A stretch of 64,000 bases of DNA from UBA2821 sp902763335 (GTDB lineage Bacteria; Bacillota; Clostridia; Lachnospirales; Lachnospiraceae). How positions within the stretch are numbered: the stretch's first letter is position 1; every line of letters begins with the position of its first letter. The notes under the pieces were generated by a model that worked only from the letters and a program-made list of their open reading frames with translations, made no database searches and had not been told where the DNA came from. A program made the translations under genes and the position numbers. Below are positions 49,801-58,169 of the stretch, piece by piece. The stretch lies in NCBI GenBank assembly GCA_052066835.1, contig JBQHRJ010000005.1. One strand, written 5' to 3'.

Positions 49801-49808
49801 GCAAATAT

Positions 49809-49838
49809 ACATAAAGGTATGGACATCCTCATATATAT
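49809..49838 (+). promoter_or_regulatory. Possible sigma-E promoter of the spoIIIA operon
   Basis: ACATAAA (49809-49815), a 14-base spacer, and CATATATAT (49830-49838) fit the sporulation sigma-E pattern (ATA...CATACAAT type). In Bacillus subtilis this operon is sigma-E dependent in the mother cell. The match here is by eye and the -35 part is weak. Confidence 0.4.
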
Positions 49839-49885
49839 GTTTTAGGAGCGATAAAAACGCTTGGAAATGGAGATTGGTGTGAAAT

Positions 49886-50836
49886 ATGAAAAATGAGAAT
49901 GATTTAATAAGGCTGTTTTCAATTAATATCAGAAACAGACTGAAAATGTTACGTTTGGATATAGACAGGCTTCAGGAGATACGAATGAGGATAAATGGAC
50001 CAATGATACTCAAATATGCAGGGAGAGAATATATAGTTGAGGAAAACGGAGGCATTGGACAGGTTTCACAAAGACCATATATAGTAGTTCAGAATGAGAT
50101 GCGAGAGACAATGGAATACATAAGCAATTATTCTCTGTATGCTTTTGAGGATGAAATAAGGCAGGGATTTATAACCGTACAGGGCGGACACCGTGTAGGT
50201 ATATCGGGAAAGGTAGTCGTGGAAGACGGACATATAAAGACCATAAAATACATATCATCCATAAATATAAGGATTTCACATGAGGTAAAGGGCTGTGCTA
50301 CTAAAGTACTTAACAGCATCTACAATGCCAACAGTATATATCATACATTAATAATTTCGCCACCCGGATGTGGCAAGACCACTCTTTTAAGAGACCTTGT
50401 AAGGCAGTTGAGTAACGGAACGCAAAAACGCAGAGGGCTGACAGTAGGGGTGGTGGATGAGCGTAGTGAGATAGCCTCCTGCTATATGGGAATCCCTCAA
50501 AATGATGTAGGGGTGAGAACGGATGTGCTGGACTGTTGTCCGAAGGATAAAGGAATGATGATGCTTATCCGTTCAATGGCACCGGAGGTGATTGCCATAG
50601 ATGAAATTGGCGGCATGGAGGAGATAAATTCAATAAAATATGCAATCAACTGTGGATGCAGAATGATTGCAACCGTACATGGAAGTTCGCTTGAGGATGT
50701 AAACAGAAGATATGGCATCAATTCGCTTATAAGGGATGAAATATTTGAGAGATGTATAATGCTTGATAAAATCAGAGGAGTCGGTAATGTCACTGCTATA
50801 TATGACATGAGTGGAAAAGAGGTAATAAGATTATGA
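49886..50836 (+). CDS. spoIIIAA: Stage III sporulation protein AA
   Basis: A 316-residue secretion ATPase-like protein. Walker A is SPPGCGKTTLLRDL (about 155-168), with VVDERSEIASC and Walker B VIAIDEIG. It is thought to power the SpoIIIA-SpoIIQ feeding-tube channel between mother cell and forespore during engulfment. It starts the full eight-gene spoIIIA operon. Its stop overlaps spoIIIAB by 4 bp (ATGA-type junction). RBS is GGAG 19 bases before with a second, weaker GGTGTG nearer. Confidence 0.95.
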   Translation: MKNENDLIRLFSINIRNRLKMLRLDIDRLQEIRMRINGPMILKYAGREYIVEENGGIGQVSQRPYIVVQNEMRETMEYISNYSLYAFEDEIRQGFITVQGGHRVGISGKVVVEDGHIKTIKYISSINIRISHEVKGCATKVLNSIYNANSIYHTLIISPPGCGKTTLLRDLVRQLSNGTQKRRGLTVGVVDERSEIASCYMGIPQNDVGVRTDVLDCCPKDKGMMMLIRSMAPEVIAIDEIGGMEEINSIKYAINCGCRMIATVHGSSLEDVNRRYGINSLIRDEIFERCIMLDKIRGVGNVTAIYDMSGKEVIRL

Positions 50837-51354
50837 TATTAAAGATAGCAGGCAGTATTTTGATATTATTTGCGGGAGGAATGATAGGCATAAAGTCCGG
50901 ACTTAACTTAAAGAGAAGATTGTGGGAGTTAAAGAGACTTGAGCGTATAGTTATTATGTTAAAGGGAGAGATAAAATACAATAATTCAACATTGCCGGAG
51001 GCGTTATTGCATGTGGGAAATAAGACAGTATATCCCTTTGATGAAATGCTTGTGAGAGCGGGAAAACAGCTTAATGAATATGAGGGAAGGCCGTTTTACG
51101 AGCAATGGACAGAGGTGGTGGAGTCTTACAGGGATGAATTCGTACTTACCAAAGAACAGTTTGAACATCTGAAAGGGATGGGGGAAAGTCTTGGTTATCT
51201 TGACATGGAAATGCAGATGAATTCACTGGAACTCAGCCATATTCAGATAAAAAATTATATTTCCGGGATGGAAGGCACAATGGCAAATAATATAAAACTG
51301 TATAATTGTCTCGGTATAATGGGAGGTATACTGGTTGTGCTGATAATAGTATAG
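50833..51354 (+). CDS. spoIIIAB: Stage III sporulation protein AB
   Basis: A 173-residue membrane protein with helices near both ends (ILKIAGSILILFAGGMIGI, and NCLGIMGGILVVLIIV) and a helical middle (LERIVIMLKGEIKYNNSTLPEAL), the SpoIIIAB pattern. It resembles type II secretion GspF-like parts of the channel. It overlaps spoIIIAA and is 11 bp before spoIIIAC. Confidence 0.95.
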   Translation: MILKIAGSILILFAGGMIGIKSGLNLKRRLWELKRLERIVIMLKGEIKYNNSTLPEALLHVGNKTVYPFDEMLVRAGKQLNEYEGRPFYEQWTEVVESYRDEFVLTKEQFEHLKGMGESLGYLDMEMQMNSLELSHIQIKNYISGMEGTMANNIKLYNCLGIMGGILVVLIIV

Positions 51355-51365
51355 GGGGAGAAAAA

Positions 51366-51560
51366 ATGGATGTAAATCTTATATTTAAAATTGCGGCTAT
51401 TGGAATACTGGTATCCGTTATCAGTCAGGTACTTAAACACAGCGGGAGAGAAGAACATGCATTTCTTACAAGCCTTGCGGGTCTGATACTTGTCTTATTC
51501 TGGATAGTGCCATACATATACGAATTGTTTGAAAAAATCAAGGAGTTGTTTATGCTATGA
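51366..51560 (+). CDS. spoIIIAC: Stage III sporulation protein AC
   Basis: A 64-residue two-helix membrane protein: DVNLIFKIAAIGILVSVISQVLK and FLTSLAGLILVLFWIVPYI. The size and HSGREEH turn between the helices are typical of SpoIIIAC. GGGGGAG precedes ATG 51366. It overlaps spoIIIAD by 4 bp. Confidence 0.95.
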   Translation: MDVNLIFKIAAIGILVSVISQVLKHSGREEHAFLTSLAGLILVLFWIVPYIYELFEKIKELFML

Positions 51561-51943
51561 GTAATATTTTGCAGGCAGGAATACTTGTGATATGCGTAGT
51601 GATGTTTGCCATACAGTTTAAATCGTTAAAACCTGAATATGGGATATATATGACCGTTGCGGCATCAATGATATTATTTTTTTACTCCCTGTCAAAACTT
51701 CAGATAATATTTGAGGGGATAGAGGAGCTGAAAACATTTATAAATCTGGGAGGGTATATGCCGGTTATAGTGAAAATAGTAGGTATATCGTATATTTCTG
51801 AATTTGCATCGGATATATGCAGGGATTCGGGATATGCGGCTATAGGTAATCAGATACAGATATTTGGTAAATTATCAATACTGGCTGTAAGCGTGCCTGT
51901 TTTTATATCACTGTTTGAGACTATAAACCGTTTTATAGTATGA
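51557..51943 (+). CDS. spoIIIAD: Stage III sporulation protein AD
   Basis: A 128-residue membrane protein with three to four helices and the motif GISYISEFASDICRDSGYAAIGNQI, the SpoIIIAC/AD signature. It is part of the mother-cell side of the forespore channel. It overlaps both neighbours by 4 bp. Confidence 0.95.
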   Translation: MSNILQAGILVICVVMFAIQFKSLKPEYGIYMTVAASMILFFYSLSKLQIIFEGIEELKTFINLGGYMPVIVKIVGISYISEFASDICRDSGYAAIGNQIQIFGKLSILAVSVPVFISLFETINRFIV

Positions 51944-53058
51944 GGGTAATAAGGACAATTTTTTTCACAATAATTTTAATAGCGGTCTGTTTTACATCGG
52001 ATGTTTATGGGATGGAGCTTGAGGAGTATGACTTTTCAGATATTCAGAAACTGATGGAGAAGGAAAATGTTGATTTTAATTTTTATGAGGCGGCACAGGA
52101 GCTTGGTACAGGGGATACTTCTGTTGTGAAACAGACCTTTATAACTTCAGTGGAAGCGATAAAAAATGAATTTGTATTTAACAGGGATGTTTTTTTACAG
52201 ATAATAGGACTTGCCATAGCGGCAGCTTTGATTGGCGGATTCTCAAACATTTTCAATAACAGTCAGATAGGGACAACCGGATTTAGCATAATATATATGC
52301 TGCTTATGATAGTTCTTATGGCGGGATTTATGACGGTAAGTCAGATGGCGGAGAGACTTTTGGAACTGCTTATTGAATTTATGAAACTGCTGTTGCCTAC
52401 ATATTTCATGGCCGTAGGAATGTCGGGAAATGTTTCGGGAACACTGGTGTTCTATGAGGTGATGATGGTTATTATCACGGTTACGGAATGGATGTTTTTC
52501 AGGGTATTTATTCCGCTTGTGAAAATCTATGTAGTAATAACTATTGTAGACCATATATCAAAAGAGCGTGTTATGACAAAGATATCGGGACTTATAAAGA
52601 AATTTATATCATGGATGTTAAAGACTTCGATAGCTGTTGTTACGGGGGTGAATCTTATAGAGGGAATGGTTGTGCCGGCAGCAGATTCGGCAGCAGTTAC
52701 CACATTAAACAGAATGACATCGGTTATTCCGGGAATAGGAAGTGGTGGGAGTGCCTTATCTGGAATAGCCATAGGTGCAGGAAACATGATAAAAAATACA
52801 ATAGGCGGTGCAGCCCTGGTGGCGATAATAGTGGTGGCGGTAGTTCCGGCTTTGAAGATAGCAGTTACGTCATTTATGTACCAGATACTTTCAGGTGTTT
52901 TGCAGCCTGTCACAGATAAAAGAATAACAGAATGTATTTCAGTTACTGGGTATGGAATGGAGATGATATTTAAGATTATTTTAACATCGGCACTGCTTTT
53001 TATTATATCAATAGCAGTTATATGCATGTCAACAAACAGCACGTATTACGGTATGTAG
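51940..53058 (+). CDS. spoIIIAE: Stage III sporulation protein AE
   Basis: A 372-residue polytopic membrane protein with an N-terminal signal-like helix (residues 1-25) and about seven to eight further helices. GVNLIEGMVVPAADSAAVTTLNRMTSVIPGIGSG is the conserved central stretch of SpoIIIAE. It is the largest membrane piece of the SpoIIIA channel. The start overlaps spoIIIAD by 4 bp (ATGA). Confidence 0.95.
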   Translation: MRVIRTIFFTIILIAVCFTSDVYGMELEEYDFSDIQKLMEKENVDFNFYEAAQELGTGDTSVVKQTFITSVEAIKNEFVFNRDVFLQIIGLAIAAALIGGFSNIFNNSQIGTTGFSIIYMLLMIVLMAGFMTVSQMAERLLELLIEFMKLLLPTYFMAVGMSGNVSGTLVFYEVMMVIITVTEWMFFRVFIPLVKIYVVITIVDHISKERVMTKISGLIKKFISWMLKTSIAVVTGVNLIEGMVVPAADSAAVTTLNRMTSVIPGIGSGGSALSGIAIGAGNMIKNTIGGAALVAIIVVAVVPALKIAVTSFMYQILSGVLQPVTDKRITECISVTGYGMEMIFKIILTSALLFIISIAVICMSTNSTYYGM

Positions 53059-53072
53059 GGAGAGGAGGGAAA

Positions 53073-53570
53073 ATGCAGTATATAAATGATTATATACGGG
53101 AGATAATAGGATTTGTACTTGTATCGGGATTTATAGTAAATATCCTTCCGGACAACAAAAATATTAAATATATAAAGCTGTTTACAGGCCTTGTGATTAC
53201 GATATTACTGTTGTCACCGGTTTTGAAAATCATGTCTGCCGATGTAAATGGTGTGTTTCAGGGAGATATAGCAGATGAGGTATCGGTACAGAATTTTAAG
53301 AATGAACTGAGTGAGCGGCTTGATGATGAAAAAATCAGGACGTGGGAAGAATATATAAATAATATTTCAGATGATAAAGTCATGGTTGAAAAAATATGCT
53401 GCAGGGATGAGGAAATATATATTTATCTGAGAGAAGATAAAAGGATAAATGTAGGAAAGATAGTGACGGGGGAGCGGGATGAGAGTGAAAAATATGATTA
53501 CATAGCTGAAAAAATATCAGATGAATCAGGTATAGATAAAGAAATGATACATATATATGAAACGGGGTGA
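53073..53570 (+). CDS. spoIIIAF: Stage III sporulation protein AF
   Basis: A 165-residue protein with two N-terminal helices (EIIGFVLVSGFIVNIL, then YIKLFTGLVITILLLSPVL) and a soluble C-terminal ring-building-motif domain, typical of SpoIIIAF. The start ATG 53073 follows GGAGG. It overlaps spoIIIAG by 4 bp. Confidence 0.92.
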   Translation: MQYINDYIREIIGFVLVSGFIVNILPDNKNIKYIKLFTGLVITILLLSPVLKIMSADVNGVFQGDIADEVSVQNFKNELSERLDDEKIRTWEEYINNISDDKVMVEKICCRDEEIYIYLREDKRINVGKIVTGERDESEKYDYIAEKISDESGIDKEMIHIYETG

Positions 53571-54151
53571 GACAGATTAAAAAATTTAACATTGATTTAA
53601 AGAAAATCGGGATGGATAAATGGCTATTGATTGCCCTTGCGGGAGTTTTGATAGTCATGAGCAGTATTCCCACATCAAAAAAGGAAGTAAATACTGACAA
53701 AACCGGAAAAAATATTAAGGAAACACAGATACAGCAGAAGATGGACAGCAGGGAATACGTGGATTATATGGAGAAAAGGCTAAAATCAATGATTGAAAAT
53801 ATAGACGGAATAGGGAAGGCAGAGGTGATGATTACATTAAAGACTACAGGAGAAGATGTTATTCTTATGGAGAAACCGTATTCAAAATCACAGGTTACGG
53901 AAAATGATGACACCGGAGGAAGCAGGACAACCAATGAATTGTCAGAGGAACAAAGGGTAATATATATAACGGAGTCAGACGGGACTACGGTTCCGTATGT
54001 ACTGAAAGAAAAAGAACCGGAGATAGAGGGAATAGCAATAGCAGCGAAAGGTGTTGGCAATAAAGCAAAGGCTGTTCAGATAATATCCATGACGGAGGCA
54101 TTATTTTCGGTATCGGCACATAAAATATCTGTAGTAGAAATGAACGAATAA
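53567..54151 (+). CDS. spoIIIAG: Stage III sporulation protein AG
   Basis: A 194-residue single-pass protein: helix at about 18-35 (WLLIALAGVLIVMSS), then a periplasm-side ring-building domain with YMEKRLKSMIENIDGIGKAEVMITL and EPEIEGIAIAAKGVGN. In B. subtilis SpoIIIAG forms a large ring in the intermembrane space. It begins with GTG in a GTGA overlap with spoIIIAF. Confidence 0.93.
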   Translation: MRQIKKFNIDLKKIGMDKWLLIALAGVLIVMSSIPTSKKEVNTDKTGKNIKETQIQQKMDSREYVDYMEKRLKSMIENIDGIGKAEVMITLKTTGEDVILMEKPYSKSQVTENDDTGGSRTTNELSEEQRVIYITESDGTTVPYVLKEKEPEIEGIAIAAKGVGNKAKAVQIISMTEALFSVSAHKISVVEMNE

Positions 54152-54168
54152 AATCAGGGAGGTCAGTT

Positions 54169-54870
54169 TTGAAAAAAATAGTTAGAAAAAATCAGGTTAT
54201 TATTACGGCATTGGCAATAATGATTGCAGCAGCCGGGTATTTTAATTATGCGGAGAAGAACATAATAAAATCTACCGGAGTTGCAACTAAGGATACGGAG
54301 GAAAAAGAGACTATGGCTGAGGGAGAATCAGCCGGAGCAGCAGTGGAAGATCCTTATAATGATGATGAGCTTCTTCTGTCTGAAAATGATATATTAAGTC
54401 TGGATTCAGATGCAGGTGAAGAAAGCAGTGAGGCGGCATCCGAGGCACAGACGGAAGCACAGGTACAGCCGGAAAGCGAGGAGACCACACAGGAACCGGG
54501 AGAGGCGGTACTTACAAACGGAACTGCATTTTCTTCGGATGTAAAGCTTAACAGAGAGCAGTTAAGGGCAAAAAATAAAGAAGCATTACTTGAAATTGTA
54601 AATAATGCGTCAGTGTCTGAAGCACAGAGACAGCAGGCGGTTGATGCGATGGTGGAAATGACTGATAATGCAGAAAAGGAAGAGGCGGTTGAAATGCTCC
54701 TCGAAGCAAAAGGGTTTGCAAATGCAGTTGTAAGTATTTCCGACGGCACTGTTGATATCGTCATGGACATGACGGACATAACTGATGCACAGAGAGCACA
54801 GATAGAAGATATCGTTGTCAGAAAAACAGGATTGTCACCTGATAATATAGTTATCACTCCTCTTAATTAA
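54169..54870 (+). CDS. spoIIIAH: Stage III sporulation protein AH
   Basis: A 233-residue protein with one N-terminal helix (residues 8-26), an acidic Glu/Ala/Ser-rich linker (about 40-115) and a YscJ/FliF-like C-terminal domain (about 125-233, REQLRAKNKEALLEIVNNAS, TGLSPDNIVITPLN). In B. subtilis this part binds SpoIIQ from the forespore. The start is TTG 54169 with GGGAGG 6 bases upstream. It ends the operon. Confidence 0.92.
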   Translation: MKKIVRKNQVIITALAIMIAAAGYFNYAEKNIIKSTGVATKDTEEKETMAEGESAGAAVEDPYNDDELLLSENDILSLDSDAGEESSEAASEAQTEAQVQPESEETTQEPGEAVLTNGTAFSSDVKLNREQLRAKNKEALLEIVNNASVSEAQRQQAVDAMVEMTDNAEKEEAVEMLLEAKGFANAVVSISDGTVDIVMDMTDITDAQRAQIEDIVVRKTGLSPDNIVITPLN

Positions 54871-54873
54871 ATG

Positions 54874-54901
54874 TTGCAATTCCTCCCAATTTTGTTATAA
54901 T
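54874..54901 (+). promoter_or_regulatory. Promoter of the Asp23/nusB region
   Basis: TTGCAA (54874-54879), 16-base spacer, TATAAT (54896-54901) with a TG extended -10 before it. It is strong and vegetative-looking, separating constitutive genes from the sporulation operon upstream. Confidence 0.75.
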
Positions 54902-54972
54902 AAAGTATCGGGATAAATCTGATTTTGGTACTTGGATTTAATAAAATGACATAAATATGGAGGTATTCAATA

Positions 54973-55353
54973 GTGGAAGAAAATAGAGCTACACATATGA
55001 TACATGATGACGGAAGTATAGGACAGGTGCAGATAGTTGATGATGTAGTCGCTATCATAGCCGGACTCGCAGCTACAGAGACAGAAGGTGTGGAGGCCAT
55101 GGCAGGTAACATTACCAATGAGCTTGTTGCAAAGCTTGGTATGAAGAACCTTTCAAAAGGTGTGAAGGTAAAAGTTACGGAAGAAGGCGTATATGTAGAT
55201 TTAACATTAGTCCTTAAATATGGTTACAATATACCTGATGTATCTGCAAAAGTTCAGGATAAGGTTAAAAGCGAGATAGAGAATATGACGGGACTTAATG
55301 TATTAGAAGTTAATATAAGAGTTGCAAGCGTGTCATTAGAGACGAATAATTAA
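54973..55353 (+). CDS. Asp23/Gls24 family envelope stress protein
   Basis: A 126-residue protein of PF03780: VDDVVAIIAGLAATETEGVEAMAG, then GVKVKVTEEGVYVDLTLVLKYGYNIPDV and VQDKVKSEIENMTGL. Family members lie at the membrane in Gram-positives and respond to envelope or alkaline stress. The GTG 54973 has GGAGG 9 bases ahead. It stands just before nusB, the usual clostridial position. Confidence 0.93.
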   Translation: MEENRATHMIHDDGSIGQVQIVDDVVAIIAGLAATETEGVEAMAGNITNELVAKLGMKNLSKGVKVKVTEEGVYVDLTLVLKYGYNIPDVSAKVQDKVKSEIENMTGLNVLEVNIRVASVSLETNN

Positions 55354-55417
55354 GCTTTTACGGGGTGTCCATTGTGGCACCCTTATTCGATATTAGATTA
55401 CATGAACGGAGGAATTT

Positions 55418-55816
55418 ATGACCAGAAGAGAGTTAAGAAAGCACGTATTTACACTTCTTTTTTGTTGCGAATTTTATGAGAAAAATGAGATAAACCAGCA
55501 GAAAGAGCTGTATCTTGACAACCCTGAAGTGCATTTAAGTGAAGAACAGGCAGAACATATAAGTGCCAGAGTGGATTTGGTGCTGGAGAAAAAAGAAGAG
55601 ATAGACGAACTTGTAAATAATGTATCTGAAAACTGGAAAACAGACAGAATGGGTAAAGTTGAACTGTCTCTTATACGTCTGGGATGCTATGAGATGAAGT
55701 ATGATGATGACATCCCTACGGCAGTTGCGATAAATGAAGCGGTTGAACTGGCTAAGATATATGGAAGTCAGGAAGCAGGAGCGTTTGTAAACGGAGTACT
55801 TGCAAAACTTCTATAG
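55418..55816 (+). CDS. nusB: Transcription antitermination factor NusB
   Basis: A 132-residue all-helical RNA-binding protein. It begins TRRELRKHVFTLLFCCEFYE and ends IPTAVAINEAVELAKIYGSQEAGAFVNGVLAKL, both standard for NusB. With NusE it binds boxA in rRNA transcripts. It has GGAGG before the ATG. It overlaps the long reading frame of xseA; the real xseA start lies 17 bp after the nusB stop. Confidence 0.95.
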   Translation: MTRRELRKHVFTLLFCCEFYEKNEINQQKELYLDNPEVHLSEEQAEHISARVDLVLEKKEEIDELVNNVSENWKTDRMGKVELSLIRLGCYEMKYDDDIPTAVAINEAVELAKIYGSQEAGAFVNGVLAKLL

Positions 55817-55832
55817 AAACAGGAAAGGTAAC

Positions 55833-57038
55833 GTGAAGACGGTGGCAGGAGTATATACAGTCGGACAGGTTAATTCATATATAAAAAATATGTTTGCCGA
55901 GGATTTTGCCCTCAGGCGTATATCGGTAAAGGGCGAGATATCGAATTGTAAGTATCATTCGTCAGGACATATTTATTTTTCACTCAAGGATAAAAATGCA
56001 GTCATAGCCTGCGTTATGTTTAAAAGCAATACAAAGGGACTGGATTTCAGACTTACGGAGGGTCAGTCCGTTGTGGCTACTGGTACCGTAAGTGTATATG
56101 AGCGTGATGGAAAATATCAGCTGTATGCTGAAAAGATAACATCAGATGGTGCGGGAGATTTGCATAAGAAGTTTGAAGAGCTCAAAAAAGAACTTGAGGA
56201 AATGGGAATGTTTGCACCTGAGTATAAAAAGCCTATTCCTAAGTATGCGATGAATATCGGTATAGTGACTGCTGCCACAGGAGCAGCAATACAGGATATT
56301 ATAAATATATCAACAAGAAGGAATCCGTATGTTCAGCTTAATCTGTATCCGTCTCTTGTTCAGGGAGCATCTGCTGCTTCTGATATTGTAAACGGCATAA
56401 GATGTCTTGACAATATGGGAATGGACGTGATTATAGTCGGCAGGGGCGGAGGCTCGATAGAAGATTTGTGGGCTTTTAACGAAGAAATAGTGGCAAGAGC
56501 CGTATTTGAATGTAATACACCTGTAATATCAGCGGTCGGTCATGAAACTGACACAACCATAATAGATTATGTGGCAGACAGAAGAGCACCGACACCATCG
56601 GCAGCGGCAGAACTTGCAGTGTTTGATTATATGAGATTTGAGCAGGATATTAACGATATAGGTTATACTCTGAAAAGGAGTCTTATAAGAAAATCCCAGA
56701 GTTCGAGGGCAATTCTTGAACAATACCGGTTAAGGCTTATAAATAAAAGTCCGCAAAACCGTATATTTGAAAGCAGACAGAGGGTATCAGACGTGCAGGA
56801 ACAGATGTCAGATATTATGCATGTCAGATTAAACATACTTAAAAAAAATCTTGCGGTTATGTCAGAGAGACTTAACGGTCTGTCACCGCTAAACAAATTG
56901 TCAAAGGGTTATGCATATGTTCAGACAAAGGATGGAAAGCCTCTGACAGACATAGCACAGATAAAGCCGGGCGATGATATAAAGCTTAATCTGCAAAACG
57001 GAAGTGCCATGGCACAGATAAAGAAAGTACTTGATTAA
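55833..57038 (+). CDS. xseA: Exodeoxyribonuclease VII large subunit
   Basis: A 401-residue nuclease subunit. The OB-fold N-terminus (VYTVGQVNSYIKNMF, ISVKGEISNCKYHSSGHIYFSLKD) is followed by the catalytic domain with IVTAATGAAIQDI, VIIVGRGGGSIEDLWAFN and ISAVGHETDTTIIDYVADRRAPTPSAAAE, then a coiled coil. It degrades single-stranded DNA with XseB. I chose GTG 55833 (AAAGG before it) over the TTG at 55800 that lies inside nusB. Confidence 0.95.
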   Translation: MKTVAGVYTVGQVNSYIKNMFAEDFALRRISVKGEISNCKYHSSGHIYFSLKDKNAVIACVMFKSNTKGLDFRLTEGQSVVATGTVSVYERDGKYQLYAEKITSDGAGDLHKKFEELKKELEEMGMFAPEYKKPIPKYAMNIGIVTAATGAAIQDIINISTRRNPYVQLNLYPSLVQGASAASDIVNGIRCLDNMGMDVIIVGRGGGSIEDLWAFNEEIVARAVFECNTPVISAVGHETDTTIIDYVADRRAPTPSAAAELAVFDYMRFEQDINDIGYTLKRSLIRKSQSSRAILEQYRLRLINKSPQNRIFESRQRVSDVQEQMSDIMHVRLNILKKNLAVMSERLNGLSPLNKLSKGYAYVQTKDGKPLTDIAQIKPGDDIKLNLQNGSAMAQIKKVLD

Positions 57039-57057
57039 ATCGGAATGGAGTAGAAAT

Positions 57058-57267
57058 ATGGCAGCTGAGAGCAAATCTATAGAGAAAAATTTTGAAGAGC
57101 TGGGTAAAATTATTGAAATGATGGATAATGATGAAGTATCCCTTGAAGATTCATTTAAGCTCTATGAAAAGGGTATGAAACTGGTAAAACAGTGTAATGA
57201 TAAGATTGATAAAGTAGAAAAAAAGATAAATATTATTGAAGGAAATGTGGAAAATGATGGAATTTAA
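57058..57267 (+). CDS. xseB: Exodeoxyribonuclease VII small subunit
   Basis: A 69-residue helical protein: IEKNFEELGKIIEMMDNDEVSLEDSFKLYEKGMKLVKQC, the XseB signature. Several XseB bind each XseA coiled coil. ATG 57058 has GGAG 7 bases before. It overlaps the start of ispA by 14 bp. Confidence 0.95.
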   Translation: MAAESKSIEKNFEELGKIIEMMDNDEVSLEDSFKLYEKGMKLVKQCNDKIDKVEKKINIIEGNVENDGI

Positions 57268-58144
57268 CAAAGAATTTAAAGAGAGAACCGCATGGGCAGA
57301 GAAGGTTGTCAAAGAATTTCTTCCGGAGGAAACTACAAAGCAGAAAATTGTAATGGAAGCAATGAATTACAGTGTAAACGCAGGAGGCAAGAGATTGCGT
57401 CCGCTTTTAATGTGTGAAACTGTAAAGATGTTTGGCGGTGATACGGAGAATGTAAAACCGTTTATGGCAGCGATAGAGTATATACACACATATTCCCTTG
57501 TTCACGATGATCTTCCGGCTATGGATAATGATGATTACAGAAGAGGAAGAAAGACTACCCATAAAGAATATGGTGAGGGAATGGCTGTACTTGCAGGGGA
57601 CGCACTGTTAAATTATGCATTTGAGACAGCGATAGACGGCGTGCTGAAAAGTGACAATCCGGCGAGAGCTGCTGCCGCATTATCTGTTATTGCCCATAAA
57701 GCGGGAATATATGGCATGATAGGTGGACAGACAGTTGATATAATGTCTGAGGGCAAACCGCAGACTAAGGATTCACTTGATTATATAAACGAATTAAAAA
57801 CAGGAGCACTCATAGAGGCATCCATGATGGCAGGAGCAATACTTGCAGGAGCCACACAGAGTGAGGTTGACGTTATAGAGAAGGTTGCATCAAATATCGG
57901 ACTGGCATTTCAGATTAAAGATGACATACTTGATGTCACCGGAGATGAAGAAGAGATAGGAAAGCCTGTACACAGCGACGAGAAAAATAATAAATCTACA
58001 TATGTAAATATTATGGGTATAGATGATGCCGCAAAAGAGGTTAAGCGACTTTCGACAGAGGCAGAAGAGTGCCTTAAATCACTGGGAAAAGAAGATGAAT
58101 TTCTGTTAATGCTTATTGATTGGTTGACATCCCGGAAAAAATAG
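57254..58144 (+). CDS. ispA: Polyprenyl (farnesyl) diphosphate synthase
   Basis: A 296-residue trans-prenyltransferase. The first Asp-rich motif is VHDDLPAMDNDDYRRG, the second KDDILDVTGDEEEIGK. Lys-Arg in NAGGKRLRPLL binds diphosphate. It makes farnesyl diphosphate from IPP and DMAPP for undecaprenol and quinone-like products. The start at ATG 57254 has GAAGGA about 10 bases upstream; ATG 57245 and 57257 are alternatives. It is coupled with xseB and next to dxs, giving an isoprenoid pair. Confidence 0.93.
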   Translation: MMEFNKEFKERTAWAEKVVKEFLPEETTKQKIVMEAMNYSVNAGGKRLRPLLMCETVKMFGGDTENVKPFMAAIEYIHTYSLVHDDLPAMDNDDYRRGRKTTHKEYGEGMAVLAGDALLNYAFETAIDGVLKSDNPARAAAALSVIAHKAGIYGMIGGQTVDIMSEGKPQTKDSLDYINELKTGALIEASMMAGAILAGATQSEVDVIEKVASNIGLAFQIKDDILDVTGDEEEIGKPVHSDEKNNKSTYVNIMGIDDAAKEVKRLSTEAEECLKSLGKEDEFLLMLIDWLTSRKK

Positions 58145-58169
58145 CAGTCGTATAGCGGAGGGACTGGTT

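Noticed and set aside
55354..55417. Terminator between the Asp23 gene and nusB
   Set aside because: GGGTG/CACCC can pair, but the stem is bulged and the T-run is absent; too weak to call.
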